A stretch of 64,000 bases of DNA from Sanderia malayensis (lineage: Eukaryota; Cnidaria; Scyphozoa; Semaeostomeae; Pelagiidae): contig RQOL01000454.1 of the NCBI GenBank assembly GCA_013076295.1, forward strand, positions 62,001-126,000, written 5' to 3'. Position 1 is the stretch's first letter; each line of letters starts with the position of its first letter. This document shows positions 45,858-57,721 of this stretch, piece by piece. The position numbers were made by a program, and so were the translations under genes. Under the pieces are notes generated by a model. That model did no database searches. It saw only the letters and a program-made list of their open reading frames with translations, and was not told the origin of the DNA.

Positions 45858-48800
45858 CTCATAACGTTTTGATGATAAGTGAGCTTAGCGTTGTTTGTTG
45901 TTTCAAGTTCAAAATTGAAGTATAGCATAGTCCAAAATATTCAATAGGGTATGGAGAACATTATTGAAGCCATATACAAAGGCTTGATAAATTGCTTTAA
46001 ATTATCTATGCGCGGTCAAAGAGATGTTTTTGGTATACCGTTATAAAATGGCAGTAAAAAAATTGTCTTGCCTATTCAGCTCCGTCCTGTATAGGACTCA
46101 GCCGGTTCTAAATTTTGACCCAACATTTACAAAAATAAGACAAATATATAATGACTTACGAATGTGATAATTGTTTCCTTCTTTGTACCAGTTTCTCAGA
46201 TTCTCTGCGTCCAGGTGTCTTTGGAACTGGTTTCATCCTCTTTTATATTTTTCTTGTTTTATCACCTGTGTCCATAACACTTTGTGAAGTAAACATTTTG
46301 GAAAGCTGCAATCAGTGTTAATTAATTTTATTTGCTGTATATTAATTAATATTTAGTGTTTTGTTGTCTTTCGAATATTTTATCATCTACAGCTATTTTG
46401 ATTTTACTGTCGTTTTGTTTCATTTCACTTTGATAATTTTTGACAAAGAGTTTTGAAGATCCTCGTCATTTTTTTGAGTACTGTTGCAAAACTTAGTATA
46501 AATCAATTTTTAGTTAAATTTAAACTTTTAGATAAACTCGAAAGCCCAAAAGGTACTTAATTTAAACGCGCCTGCTATCTGGATATTGTTGATGTAAACT
46601 TACTTGTTGTGGCCTTCGGCCATTTATGGATGCCGTCTTGAAAAAGCTGGTAGCTGGTGCGATATTTTTGCTGCTTAAGGATACAACTGTTAACGGCAAC
46701 ATAATTTTTGGGTGCGAGGGTAAAGTCGAAGGAAATTTTGGAGGTCAACATTAGTGAAGAATTAATGGAACGTAAGAGAATAATTAATAATTTCACGCGG
46801 AATTTCGGTGCCATCAACAACAACTAATCATCAAATACCAACAACTAGCAAATAAATTTAATTAGTACTAATTTCAAATTTGCAGAATGTTTACTTGTTG
46901 ACAGAATTTTATCAGCAAAGGTGTTCAAACATTGATTTCTAGTTAATTTCTTACTCCAATCGTCTACCGAGAAACAATTCCATTGACAATGTCCAGGCAA
47001 GAGCTGTTTATCAAACCTTTCTGTATGGTTCCAATAATCTTGTATGGTTGTGCAAAGTTAATATTTAAAATAATAGTAGCGACCCATACTAAACTGGCCA
47101 TCGAATAAGTAAAGACATTTATTTAAATTGTTTTAGCGATATTATTTCACCTCTTCACCTACTTTTGTATTTTTCTCAAACCAAAGGATAACCCTGTTGT
47201 ATTTAACAGCTACACTTTACATGCAACCCAGCATTCATTTTATGTTAATTCTATCGAACATAAGAACAAAAAATCTGAATTATCCATTTTAATTTGCATT
47301 AAATTTATCCATTAAAACTTGTCTTTTCACATTGCCGCAACTCTAACGTATTGCATGGTTGAATGTAGAGTTGTTAACGAATAGATGTTCCATTATCTTT
47401 GATTTATGGCTAAGGCTTGGCTGAGGCAACTTTCGACTGAAGTCTTTTCCTGTTAAGTTGATATTTTGGTCAGCTGGCTGATTTTATGGTTCTCCTAAAT
47501 TGAACATGAAAATATATATGAAAAGGAAATTAGCTAGAACTGAACGTAAACAAAAAATATTTATTTTCTGACAAGATGAGAAATTTTCCCACAAAACGGC
47601 AGTTTAGCTCTACAGAGGGTTACGTATGTTGTAAAATTAGTGTCTCAGATATTCACTGAACAAGTTTGAAACGAATTTATGGCAGTTCTCCGAAAGGTCA
47701 CTCCACTAAATCTTTGTGAAGTTGTTTACTAAATTTTAAAGTGTGTATTTCACAATCCTTTGGGAATTGTTTGAAATGAAAAACAATCAACAAAGTTAAA
47801 TTGACCATTGTGGTCGAAGTCTGAAGCATGCTTTATGCTACAACATGATGCGAGAAGCAACTGGGGATATTTTTGATTCTTCCATTGGGACTGTATTGGA
47901 ATTTATTGGATGCGCATTGCGTTCACGCCTCCATAACCATCTTGCTACAAAACAAGCCTCATTTTAAGTGCCTTTGTCATATTTCATCCCATGGCGCAGA
48001 ATTAATTTTCTACAGAGCATCTGAGCTCACATTTTCAGAGTTCCACAGTACAAAGCTGCCATTGTTGTTTTCAAAGTTGTCAAAGACAAAGTAAATCTAA
48101 AGATATGCTGAAGTTGTTCGTTTTGTTGTTTGTCAACTCAGAACTCCTGCTTCTTGGCTTCCTCGTTCGTTTTCGTTTTTCGTTGCCGTCGTCCTTCTGC
48201 CAGTGATGCTTCACGACATACGTGTGGTGCATAATAGTTTTGGTTGCTCTGGCTGCTACTTGTGTAGCAAGCTTTGCTGACACTGGCATTGCTGCCGTCG
48301 TGTTTTTTGCATCACCTTGCACCCGCAGGGCCTACCGTTGCTTGCAATTTTTTCCAACTTTCCAGCAGCCGTTATCGATGGTTCTACCAATCCTGTTGCC
48401 ACAACCGTAAGTATTATTTTGTTGTTTTTAACTTTACAATATTATTGCTTCTAGATAATTTGCTTTTGGTGACATTTTTCTGTTAATTATGTCTTGTTAA
48501 CAGCGCATCCCGTTTTCACTTGAGTTTATTATTAGCTTTTGTGGGCATGTTCTATTCATTTCTACCCCAAAATGCATCAGATACGTTCATTATCGATTTA
48601 GCTTCTGTACATCGGGGCGGCCGAAAACAAAATCAGATCTTATTCAATTTTTTTGGACAAGCCAAGTGTCCATTCAGACAATCACAAACATATGCGATGT
48701 GGATGTGTCCTTTAAGCTAAAAATTGATTTAAAAGCCACAATTTCCTGGGGTAATATCTTTGGTAGCAGGCTGCCATTAATAAAACCAATATCCGAGCAA

Positions 48801-49389
48801 ACTCTTGCCTTGATCAAAATCAAAAGTAACTGTTTCAATCAAATTTTCACTCAATCAAATAAAAACAACGGAAACATCGTTCAAACAGCGAATGTTTAAA
48901 TTGGGGGTTCTTAATTACTCTTACCTTATATGGTCAACTCAAAAGAAATGCAGAACACAGAAGATAACGTAGCGGGTAGCGGTTAATCTCCTTTGTTCTC
49001 ACCTGTAAAATAAAATTGCGTATTAGATTATGAGTGATTTGTTGATTGATTTATCAATTGAATTTTGATTTTCATCAGGGAGGCCATGTCTATAGAACAC
49101 ACCAATGCACACATCAATAGTATAAATCAAATTTAAAATGATCCAGGTTTAGTTAAAGGCCGCAGTACGCCTCATCATAAACGTTTTTGAACAAATACTG
49201 CAGTTTCATAATTAGATTAATGCCTTGTGCAGCGATGAAACAACTTAAGCATTTTAGTTAATTAATTTAAGAGTTTCTTAATTTGGTATGACAATTTTGG
49301 ACTTTGGATCCTAAATGTTTCTTGTTCTGTTCCTATTTTGAAGATATAAAATAAGTGTTGCAAGACAGATAATAATTGTTTCAACCGAA
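45858..49389. other. No gene identified
   Basis: About 3.5 kb without a supported gene. A plus-strand frame at 48222-48408 with hydrophobic residues (MWCIIVLVALAATCVASF) is followed by a GT, but nothing joins it. A minus-strand frame at 46575-46823 has no recognised domain. The rest is AT-rich. Confidence 0.35.
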
Positions 49390-49399
49390 CAGTGAAAAT

Positions 49400-49530
49400 G
49401 TAAGGATTCTATTAGCCACCCTGGGCGGTTAATAGAGTGATGCGCTTATTTCACACTTTTTAATTTTAGAGTGGGCGCTTATTGGAGGGGACAGTTAAAA
49501 GAGGGTGGGCGCTAATTAGAGGAAATACGG
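49400..49530. mobile_element. Fragment of the GCCCCC/TACGGTA MITE family
   Basis: ttaatagagtgatgcgctta, gtgggcgcttattggagggg and ctaattagaggaaatacggt recur from the relatives at 13068-13335 and 18794-18900. Confidence 0.5.
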
Positions 49531-49690
49531 TACCCCTTTTACAGATTTCCCTTTTACAGATTTCCCTTTTTACAGATTCTCCCTTTTACAGATTTGAAAG
49601 TGGTAGAATATGAAGTCATACGACACCGTGTGACATCATATTTCCACTTTTCTGTGTTCCCCACTCCCTCTTCCCTGATTCCCCGTTTTA
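49525..49690. repeat. CTGTAAAAAGGGG-type MITE (relative at 25310-25550)
   Basis: It has repeated cccttttacagatttc motifs and a central gacaccgtgtgacatcatat palindrome-like region, in reverse orientation to the copy at 25310-25550. Confidence 0.6.
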
Positions 49691-49782
49691 TAGCCATATG
49701 CTCGGAACCGTAAGATATTGAACACATAAAGAACAAGAATCATTCAAGCTTAACTGGGATATATAGTAACAAAAATGCTTGG

Positions 49783-50115
49783 TTATATCAACACACTAAA
49801 ACTGAAAGTGTCTGTTTTCACATGTTTGGTCAATGCAAAAATTCTCTCATTTTTTTTAACTCTTCGACAACTGCTTTGGTTATTTTGAGCCGTACTTGTT
49901 ATCACATCTTCGTCACTCTCAATCAATTCAGATCGGTCCTCCTCTAGTGTCATTTTAGACGGTTCAGATTCTTTCGTTTCGTCGTGGAGTTCATTCGCCA
50001 ACGGTTTACTATCATCCACAGATTCTACGACCTCTTGAGCAGCCTCGCTTTGATGTTCTATTGTAGCACCTCCTTGACATTGACATTGATGATAATAACA
50101 GCAATGTATTGCCAT
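49783..50115 (-). CDS. Hypothetical acidic open frame (110 aa)
   Basis: An ATG-started minus-strand frame with a C/Y/H-rich start (MAIHCCYYHQCQCQGG) and a very acidic middle (ELHDETKESEP, LEEDRSELIESDEDV). No domain was recognised and no splice partner was found. It could be a terminal exon or chance. Confidence 0.2.
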   Translation of the reverse strand: MAIHCCYYHQCQCQGGATIEHQSEAAQEVVESVDDSKPLANELHDETKESEPSKMTLEEDRSELIESDEDVITSTAQNNQSSCRRVKKNERIFALTKHVKTDTFSFSVLI

Positions 50116-50169
50116 ATCCGTATTTTCTGCCCCGCTAAGAATAATTTAAGAATATTCTGGGGCTCAAAA

Positions 50170-51890
50170 TAGAAAGAAAGTGAGAAGAATGAGGCTCAGC
50201 AAAAAATTGAGTATTCTTATAAAACGAAAAGAGTGTATCATTAATACCCTTTTACAAAGTAATTTTAAATGGGTTTTCTTTACATTTGTCAGTGATAAAA
50301 CAATCGGTTGCAAACTGAGACCACTTTGTTGATTGAATTCCCTATCTTAATTTTGAATCCTTGCCGATGCAAAAGTCAAGACCGTGCATATCCCTGGAAT
50401 GCAATTAGGTAAACACTAAGGAATCTATGATACTTGTTTGCTTCTTGGTAGTTTTGAAACAGAGAGGAAAAAAACTGACAAGTGTTAATATATGATAAAT
50501 TGAACTGGCAACAAAAATGCAGCTTTTTTTCGAATGAATTTTTCGAATCGAATGAATATCCTATTGGCAGCTTTGAAGGTGTTTAATGCACCGAAGTATA
50601 CAAGGGAAGGCTGAAGGGGATAACTTAAAGCAATGAGCCCTGTGGACTGACAGCAGAAGCAGAGAATGCAGTTGTTGCTCAAATATAACATGTTTGATAT
50701 GGTAAAGTGTCACTAAATTTAATCGTCATCAAAAGAAGGGGAAGGAGGTAGTTGGGCCGTGAGTTGAAAAACCATTACCACTATAGACTATCTTATATCC
50801 TTTCTCTATGCTTATATCATACCTCTAGCCAAGAATCAATGATCTCGTATCGGTGCTTGGCCTCTCTGCCAGTAATTCAGAGCCTGTGATTGGAGTAGCG
50901 GGAAATTTGATGTCTCCGGCAGTCAGAATTGCATGTACATTGTGAAGGCTAAAAATATGTATAGTTTACGTAAGTGTTAGAAAAGAGAAGAGAGGCCTAG
51001 GTGAAGGGATGTTTGGGTAGAAAAGTGTGGTAGACAAGATGATACAAAGCGGTGAAATTAATGTCGCAGCACAGGTGATAAATTAGGAGAATCATTGTGT
51101 ATAATGATTGTGGCCATCACAAAGAAGATAAATTAGATACGCAGGCACTGATTAAATTTTCCTACAACATTACCTTGGGATTTTACCACCTGGGGATTTT
51201 ACTCCCTTCCTCTCTTTTGGACTGAAATACCTGAATACCAACATCATATGGTTTGATGCCATGCCTGCCTACACCGAAATGCGGCAAAAATATCGAGCAA
51301 TGGAAGCCGATACATGTGCAACAGACAACAGACATGAATTCTTATGCACAGGTCACCAATATACACTTTAGACCCGTTTAGTACAGAGATCCTCGCCTAA
51401 TGGTCTTATGCAGTATGCATTTTTCAAGGTGGGTGCATTTGTGCAGACTAGAAGTCTTGTCAAGCCAAGCCTAGGCTTGACAAGGTTTGTTGTAGAGATA
51501 TTCAAAAACAGATCTTGTCTACGTCTTGCTTTCAATTGCCAATCTGATACCTAAAATTTTAATTCAACTTAACGCGCAAGGAGATATTTACACGGATACA
51601 GAATACATGTGGCACAACGCGGTGTCGCCAGCTCCAATTACAACTGGCCATTGACGATTACCGACAAGAGCATATTGATTACCAGAGGCATCACCGTAAA
51701 TGGGTTTTTCTAATCGCTGGACCCCACAACTCGACGACTCTCGGACGCACGACTGTACAACCTACGGAAATACGACCCATGTCTTTAAAATTGCCAAATT
51801 TGCATTATTTTCACTGTAATTATTTGTAAAGCTTCAATCAAAAGATGCCCCAAGGCAATGATAGGCAATCATTTTTCAATAATAAAAATA
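50170..51890. other. No gene identified
   Basis: No coding or RNA signal was recognised. Near 51174-51215 the phrase ggattttac is repeated with cctggggattttac. Confidence 0.35.
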
Positions 51891-51899
51891 AAGAAGATC

Positions 51900-52910
51900 T
51901 GATTAAGCTAGCTACGGCGTTCTTCAAGAGTGATCATGGGCGGCAACTTCTTCAAAGATGCCAATGAAAATAATATGCAGAAACCAAGCGTTCAGGATTA
52001 CCAAGAATTACCAAGTGTGAAAAAAATGGAAACAAGTAACCATGAAGAGGCGGATACTAAAATGATTTTGCACGCAGCCTCAAGGGATACTCCAATAGTT
52101 GTTGTGTCGAAAGATACAGATGTTTTGTGCTTCTAACAAATTCCATGAAAACATGCGACCAAGAACAGCCTTGGTTCATGTGTATAGACAGGCAGAAGTT
52201 TGTCGATATTGGAAAAGTAGCTAGCTAACTATCTAGAAATTGATATTTGCAACATTCTTCCACAAATGCATGCAATAACAGGTTCGGACACAACATCCTA
52301 CATGTTTAACATTGGAAAAATAAGCGTCATGAAAAAGTACTGAAAGATGAAACTTGATGTGAACTGATTCAAAGCTTTTGGTCCAAAGAATATATAGCTG
52401 ATGCTACATTTAATGATGTCGAAAGGTTCGTGCAGACCATAATGTACTCTGGCATGGCAAAGGAATCCTATCTACAGACAAGAATTCGATTGCATCAAAG
52501 CTTGAAAACGAAATCTTCAGCTGCAATTCCACCAGACCCGAAATCACTGAGCGAAGACATCAAACGCGCAAACTTGCAGAGTTATGTGTGGTTGCGCAGT
52601 CTAAATGCAAATGTGAGGCGTATTGATCCACAAATGTGTGGCTGGACCTTTAATGAGCAGCTAAGCAGATTCACTTCTATCTGGTTTAAAGGGAACCAGT
52701 TGCCTCCGTCCCTCATCTGATCACGTCGGCAGAAAAAGAAAGTCACAAATGACGGAAATGACGCTGACGGAGAGTCAGACAATGAAGTGGAAGTTCCCCC
52801 ACCAACAAAGCGACCAGAAAAGACGCCCCGACGACCTGATGCCACATCATTCCAAAATTATTCTGCTGACTCAGAAGTGAGCATAGTATTGGGACCAGTT
52901 GAATAAAACT
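51900..52910 (+). pseudogene. Remnant of a repeated HEEADTK-type (PIN/XPG-like) transposon gene
   Basis: The plus strand encodes SNHEEADTKMILHAAS and PIVVVSKDTDVLCF, then, after stops, LPQMHAITGSDTTSYMFNIGK, in order. These match a PIN/FEN1-like repeated gene family I know from invertebrate genomes, with acidic D residues in SKDTDVL and TGSDT. From 52430 a separate frame (LQSYVWLRSLNANVRRIDPQ, MCGWTF) gives its C-terminal part to about 52907. Stops and frame changes show decay. Function of the family is not established. Confidence 0.55.
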
Positions 52911-53399
52911 CTGAGTGGGAAGAAGATTTCAGAGGAAGAAACGTGATTTCTCAAATAGCGATTTTGTGCCTTAAACTAATTTTTCACAAGAAAACAGTGT
53001 TATTTTCCTTAAAATCAACAAATCCTTGTTCTGTTTTATGTTTCATATAACTTTAACCAGTTTGGGATTACTTTTGTGGAAAAATGTTTCAATGACGTCA
53101 TCACCAAAAATGCTGACATGCCAAAAATAATTAAATTATATATCAATTTATCGTTCTTTATGCAAGGAGCACGAAACCGTTAATATTTTTTAAATTGAGG
53201 GAGTATGAAAGAAGTTATTGCTGATTCAAGGTTAATTTTGTACTAATTATGACGTCATCAACCACGTGGAAACTGGGCGTTTCCCAAAAAATCACTTGGC
53301 AGTTTCTAATAGTCCAAGACCTCCTTAACACGTATCAAGAATAAAAACAAACGTTAGGCAGGATGTGATTTTAGTATATGCCCTGTCTAGAAAGACAAA

Positions 53400-54370
53400 A
53401 AAGATATTTGCGACCGTGACATGAAAAACATTGATCAATCTCAACCAACCTGCGACATTGAAAAGGTTCTTACCTCAATGGACACAACGTCAAGAATTGA
53501 GGCGGCAATGCAGGAATATAATCCAAAACTCCAAGAAATAATGAATTTCCATGAAACTGAAGTACACAGGAGAGTAAGCGTTGTTAAAACGGCACAATGG
53601 TTTGACAGTGAATACCACAACCTTCGTGGAGAACAACGAAAGGCAGAGAAGGCATTTCGGATGACCCATCCAGCTTCATCCAGAGAGAAACTCATTAAAC
53701 TTAGATTAGAGATAACAAAATTAGTTAAATTAAAAATACCCCACTTTTACAAGAACAAAATCAATAATTTCATTAGTAATAATTAAAAGCATATACGAAG
53801 TTCGTTTGACTCACCTGATTATGATGAAAATGTTAATTTGGGCGAAGTCTCCAAATCATCTAATATTTTAGAGAAATTTCATTTATTTACAGAAGAGGAG
53901 CTAAAACAAGTAATAATCTCCGATAAGGTAAATTGTTCTCCACACGACACATTGCTAAGAGACTCCCTTGAAAGAAACATGGACACTCTACTGTCCTACT
54001 GGGTACATTTAGTGAATCTCTCGCTAGATTAGGGATTCTTTGATGGTTTGAAATCGGCAATTATCGTTCCTCTACTGAAAGAACTAAATAAAACATTAGA
54101 TCCAAACGAATGCAAAAGCTATAGACCTATTTCTAACTTACCCTTTTTGAGCAAGTTGATATAGAGTTGTGTAGCAAAGAGACTCGAGGTACACACGAAG
54201 GAGAACGGTTTACCCTTACCTTGTCAATATAAATACAAGAAAAACCATTCCACCGAATTTTTACTAGTATACACAGTTGATAATATTACTATGGCGTTTG
54301 ACAATGAGTCAAATGCTTTAGCAACTACCACCGGTATTTTTATCGAGACACGATCATTAGGGTATTATTA
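53400..54370 (+). pseudogene. Decayed non-LTR reverse transcriptase fragment
   Basis: The plus strand holds a pre-RT segment (AAMQEYNPKLQEIMNFHE, EYHNLRGEQRKAEKAFR), then GFFDGLKSAIIVPLLKE, NECKSYRPISNLPFLSKLI, QYKYKKNHSTEFLLVY and DNITMAFDNESNA. These are RT motifs of a CR1/Rex-like LINE up to the A motif; the catalytic YADD part is missing. Internal stops are present. Confidence 0.7.
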
Positions 54371-54474
54371 GTTTATACTTCTGCTTTAAGCACTGGCAGT
54401 TCTAATAGCCGAATTTACATCCCAAGGAAGCGGGTCAAAACCGTTGACCAAGGGTCCCTTGTGTTCATTGTCTT

Positions 54475-56433
54475 TTAGTACTTAAGTACTTTTCTTAATA
54501 TCCTGGGTTTTCCTAATAATATCGTCTTCTGTAAGAGTGCTGTATCCACCGTGATATCAAGTTTTTCTAGCCATTCATCCAGGTTCTTCGCTATACTTCC
54601 GAGTGCACCAACAATCACAGGTACAACTATCGCGCTTCTCGTGTTCCACATCTTCTTTATTTCCCTTTTCAAATCTTGATATTTCTCCACTTTCTCGTTT
54701 CCTTTTTCACTAATCCTACTATCACCTGGCACCGCAATGTCAATGATGATGCATTTTCTTTCACCTTTTATCACAACAACTATGTCCGGTCTTCTTGCTT
54801 CAATTAAATGATCGCACTGAATATTCATGTCCCATAGTAGCTTTACCCTGTCATTTTCAACTGCACCCTCCGAGGTATGCTCATACTATTTTTCCGTCCT
54901 TTCTAGATTTTATTTTTGCATAATGCCAATGCATCAATTGCTGTCAGGTTTCCTGGAAAGAATTTTCTGCAGCCATACGCTGGATAACTTGCGTGCCGCA
55001 GGCAAGCACGTAGTGACTTTAGATTATTGCCCACAACAGCTGGGGGTCTGGGGGCGCTGTTGTAAGCCCCCAAACGGATCCAGGGCAATGCCCTGACAGG
55101 GGTCCAGGGTGCGGAGCCCCCAGAAGCTCATGAGATTTTGCCATTTCTAAGGTCATAAAATGGCTTAGGACCCTCAAAATTCTCTATCTGCACAGTAATA
55201 TGAAATAGTCATGGGAATGGTATTAGATAAAAATTTTTTCCAAGTACTGATCAAACGTCCAACGTCTGCGGAAAGTGGCATTGCTACCACTTTCCTGGTG
55301 AACCCCCAAAACCCCATCCACACTTTTTAATTTCCAAGACCACATTTTGGATTTCCAAGACCACAAAATGTGGGAAAAACCACACTAAATTAGGCCCTGT
55401 TCTAGATTGTATTTCTTGCATAAATGCCAATGCACAATCCTCGCAACGTTGTCGTGCCTTCGTTTATATTCTTTCTGTGCCAACCTCTTGCACTCACTGA
55501 CAATGTGATGTACAGTTTCGCCCTTCTCTTCACACATCCCACATAGTGGTGATTCTGCTGATTTGTTAATATGATATTTAACATAGTTTGTTCGGGGAGC
55601 CTGTTCTTGCGCTGCACACAACAGTGACTCTGTTTGTATCTTAAGATCAACTTTTCTCAACCATTTCCATGTTTTCTTTTCATCTGTTGATTCTAGCATT
55701 TCTCTAACAAACTGTCCGTACATCATTTTTTCCTTCCATTTTTGTTCCTTTGCATTCATCCATTTCCTTTTGAACTCATCCTTACTGACAACATTTTCAG
55801 TGTCCATCACATTAGCAAGTCTAACACCTCGAATCAATGACTCAACGGAATTCCGGACATACCATCCCAAATTATTCTCCTCACTTCGAACGCAACTAAC
55901 CACCTCGCAACTAATCAGTCCACGCCCTCCCTTCTCTCTAATCAAATACAACCTGTCTGTATCACTCTTAGGGTGAATGCACCGTGCATTGTCATAATTT
56001 TTCTGGATTTCCTATCTATGTCCTTTAACGCATTTGCTGTCCATTTCAAGATACCTGCTCCATACCTCAAGACTGATACAGCCCATGTGTTAATTGCTAA
56101 GATCTTATTCTTACCATTCAATTTTGATTTCAAAACCAATCTTAACCTCCTTTTGTATTCGCTTGCAAACTTGTCTTTCGTGTTTTTTTCTTTGATCTTA
56201 TCCATTTCTGCAATACCAAGGTATTTGTATCCACTTTCATCGATTTCTTTCATTATTTGCCCATTCGGAAGTGCAATACCATTTTGCTTCACAATTTTCC
56301 CTCTCTTCAATACCAACACACCACACTTGTTTAATCCGAATTGCACCCCAATGTCCTCGCTGAAAAGATGCAAAATTTGTACTAGTGAATCTATTTCGTC
56401 TTGAATCTTGGCAAATAACTTGAGATCGTCCAT
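54475..56433 (-). pseudogene. LINE of the restriction-endonuclease-like type (R4/NeSL-like), truncated
   Basis: On the minus strand the first residues are FMDDLKLFAKIQDEIDSL, the catalytic RT motif, so the 5' part is lost at the border with the (ATT)n tract. Then come ESGYKYLGIAEMDKIKEK, KLNGKNKILAINTWAVSVLR and GGRGLISCEVVSC. The zinc knuckle CGMCEEKGETVHHIVSEC (CX2CX7HX4C) follows. After an insertion at about 54935-55400, EARRPDIVVVIKGERKCIII-D gives the PD...D/E-K core of a restriction-like endonuclease, then AVPGDSRISEKGNEKVEKYQ and the tail LLGKPRILRKVL. Frameshifts at about 55945 and the insertion disrupt it. Confidence 0.8.
54935..55403. mobile_element. Insertion of unknown type inside the LINE, flanked by about 33-bp duplications
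   Basis: tctagattttatttttgcat...gccaatgcat at about 54903-54934 is repeated as tctagattgtatttcttgca...gccaatgcac at about 55404-55436, so the intervening stretch of about 470 bp is an insertion with an unusually long target duplication. The insert has gggtctgggggcgctgttgt and gtccagggtgcggagccccc, and no gene. Confidence 0.55.
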
Positions 56434-56440
56434 GAATAGG

Positions 56441-56441
<1 letters not shown>

Positions 56442-56495
<54 letters not shown>

Positions 56496-56517
56496 CATTT
56501 TATTATTATTATTATTA

Positions 56518-56559
<42 letters not shown>

Positions 56560-56680
56560 TATTATTATTATTATTCTTATTATTATTATATATTATTATT
56601 ATTATATATTATTATTATTATTATCATTATTATTAATATTATTATATTATATTATTATTTATTTTATTATTATTATCATT

Positions 56681-56713
<33 letters not shown>

Positions 56714-56804
56714 ATTATATTATTATTATTATATTAATATTATTATTATCATTATTATTTATTATTATTATTATTATTATTATTTTTTATTATCATTATT
56801 ATTA

Positions 56805-56844
<40 letters not shown>

Positions 56845-56921
56845 TTTTTATTATTATTATATTATTATATTAATATTATTATTATCATTATTGTTATATT
56901 ATTATTATTATTATTATTATA

Positions 56922-56958
<37 letters not shown>

Positions 56959-56962
56959 GTTA

Positions 56963-56993
<31 letters not shown>

Positions 56994-57136
56994 ATTATTA
57001 TTATTATTATTATTGTTATTGTTATTATTATTATTATATTGTTATTATTATTGTTATTATTAATTATTATCATTATTATCATTATTATTATTATTGTTAT
57101 TATTATTGTTATTATTATTATTATTATCATTAATTA

Positions 57137-57167
<31 letters not shown>

Positions 57168-57460
57168 ATTATTATTATTATTATTATATTATTATTATTA
57201 TTATTAATATATTATTATTATATATTATATTATTATTATTTATTATTATTATTATTTTATTATTATTATTTTTTATTATTATTATTATTTATTATATTAT
57301 TATTATTATATTATTATTATTATTATTATTATTAATATTATTATTCATTATTTTATTGTTATTATTATTATCATTATTGTTATTGTCATTATTATATTAT
57401 TATTGTTATTATTATTATTATTATTATATTATTATGTTATTGTTATTATTATTATTATTA
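56442..57460. repeat. About 1 kb of (ATT)n microsatellite
   Basis: Almost pure ATT/TTA trinucleotide repeat with scattered TAT, CAT and GTT interruptions. It begins directly at the truncated end of the LINE. Long I/L/Y frames in it are artefacts of the repeat. Confidence 0.97.
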
Positions 57461-57721
57461 AATTTGTTAGCTTTTCTCCAGAAGAAGAATCTGAATCTTA
57501 TGCTCGAAAAGCAAAAAATTACAAATAGATAAACAGCTGAATAATAAACAGCTGAAAGCGTGATAAAATCAAAGTTTGAAGAATTAATAAAAATTACACA
57601 ATTAAAATTCAAAAAAAGTTTCTTTGAAATTACAAAAACGACTTTTAATAGTAAGAAAGATAACATTGTGTCATGTATTGACAAAAATCGTAGAGTTAAC
57701 AAAGGGTAGGTAAAAGTTACG

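Noticed and set aside
48080..48410. Possible signal-peptide gene (plus) or basic protein (minus)
   Set aside because: The two frames overlap on opposite strands, neither has a partner exon or domain, and composition alone is not enough.
56442..57460. CRISPR-like or regulatory array
   Set aside because: It is a simple trinucleotide repeat without spacers, and the window is eukaryotic.
56408..57532. Long open frames rich in I, L and Y
   Set aside because: They are translations of the (ATT)n microsatellite, not genes.
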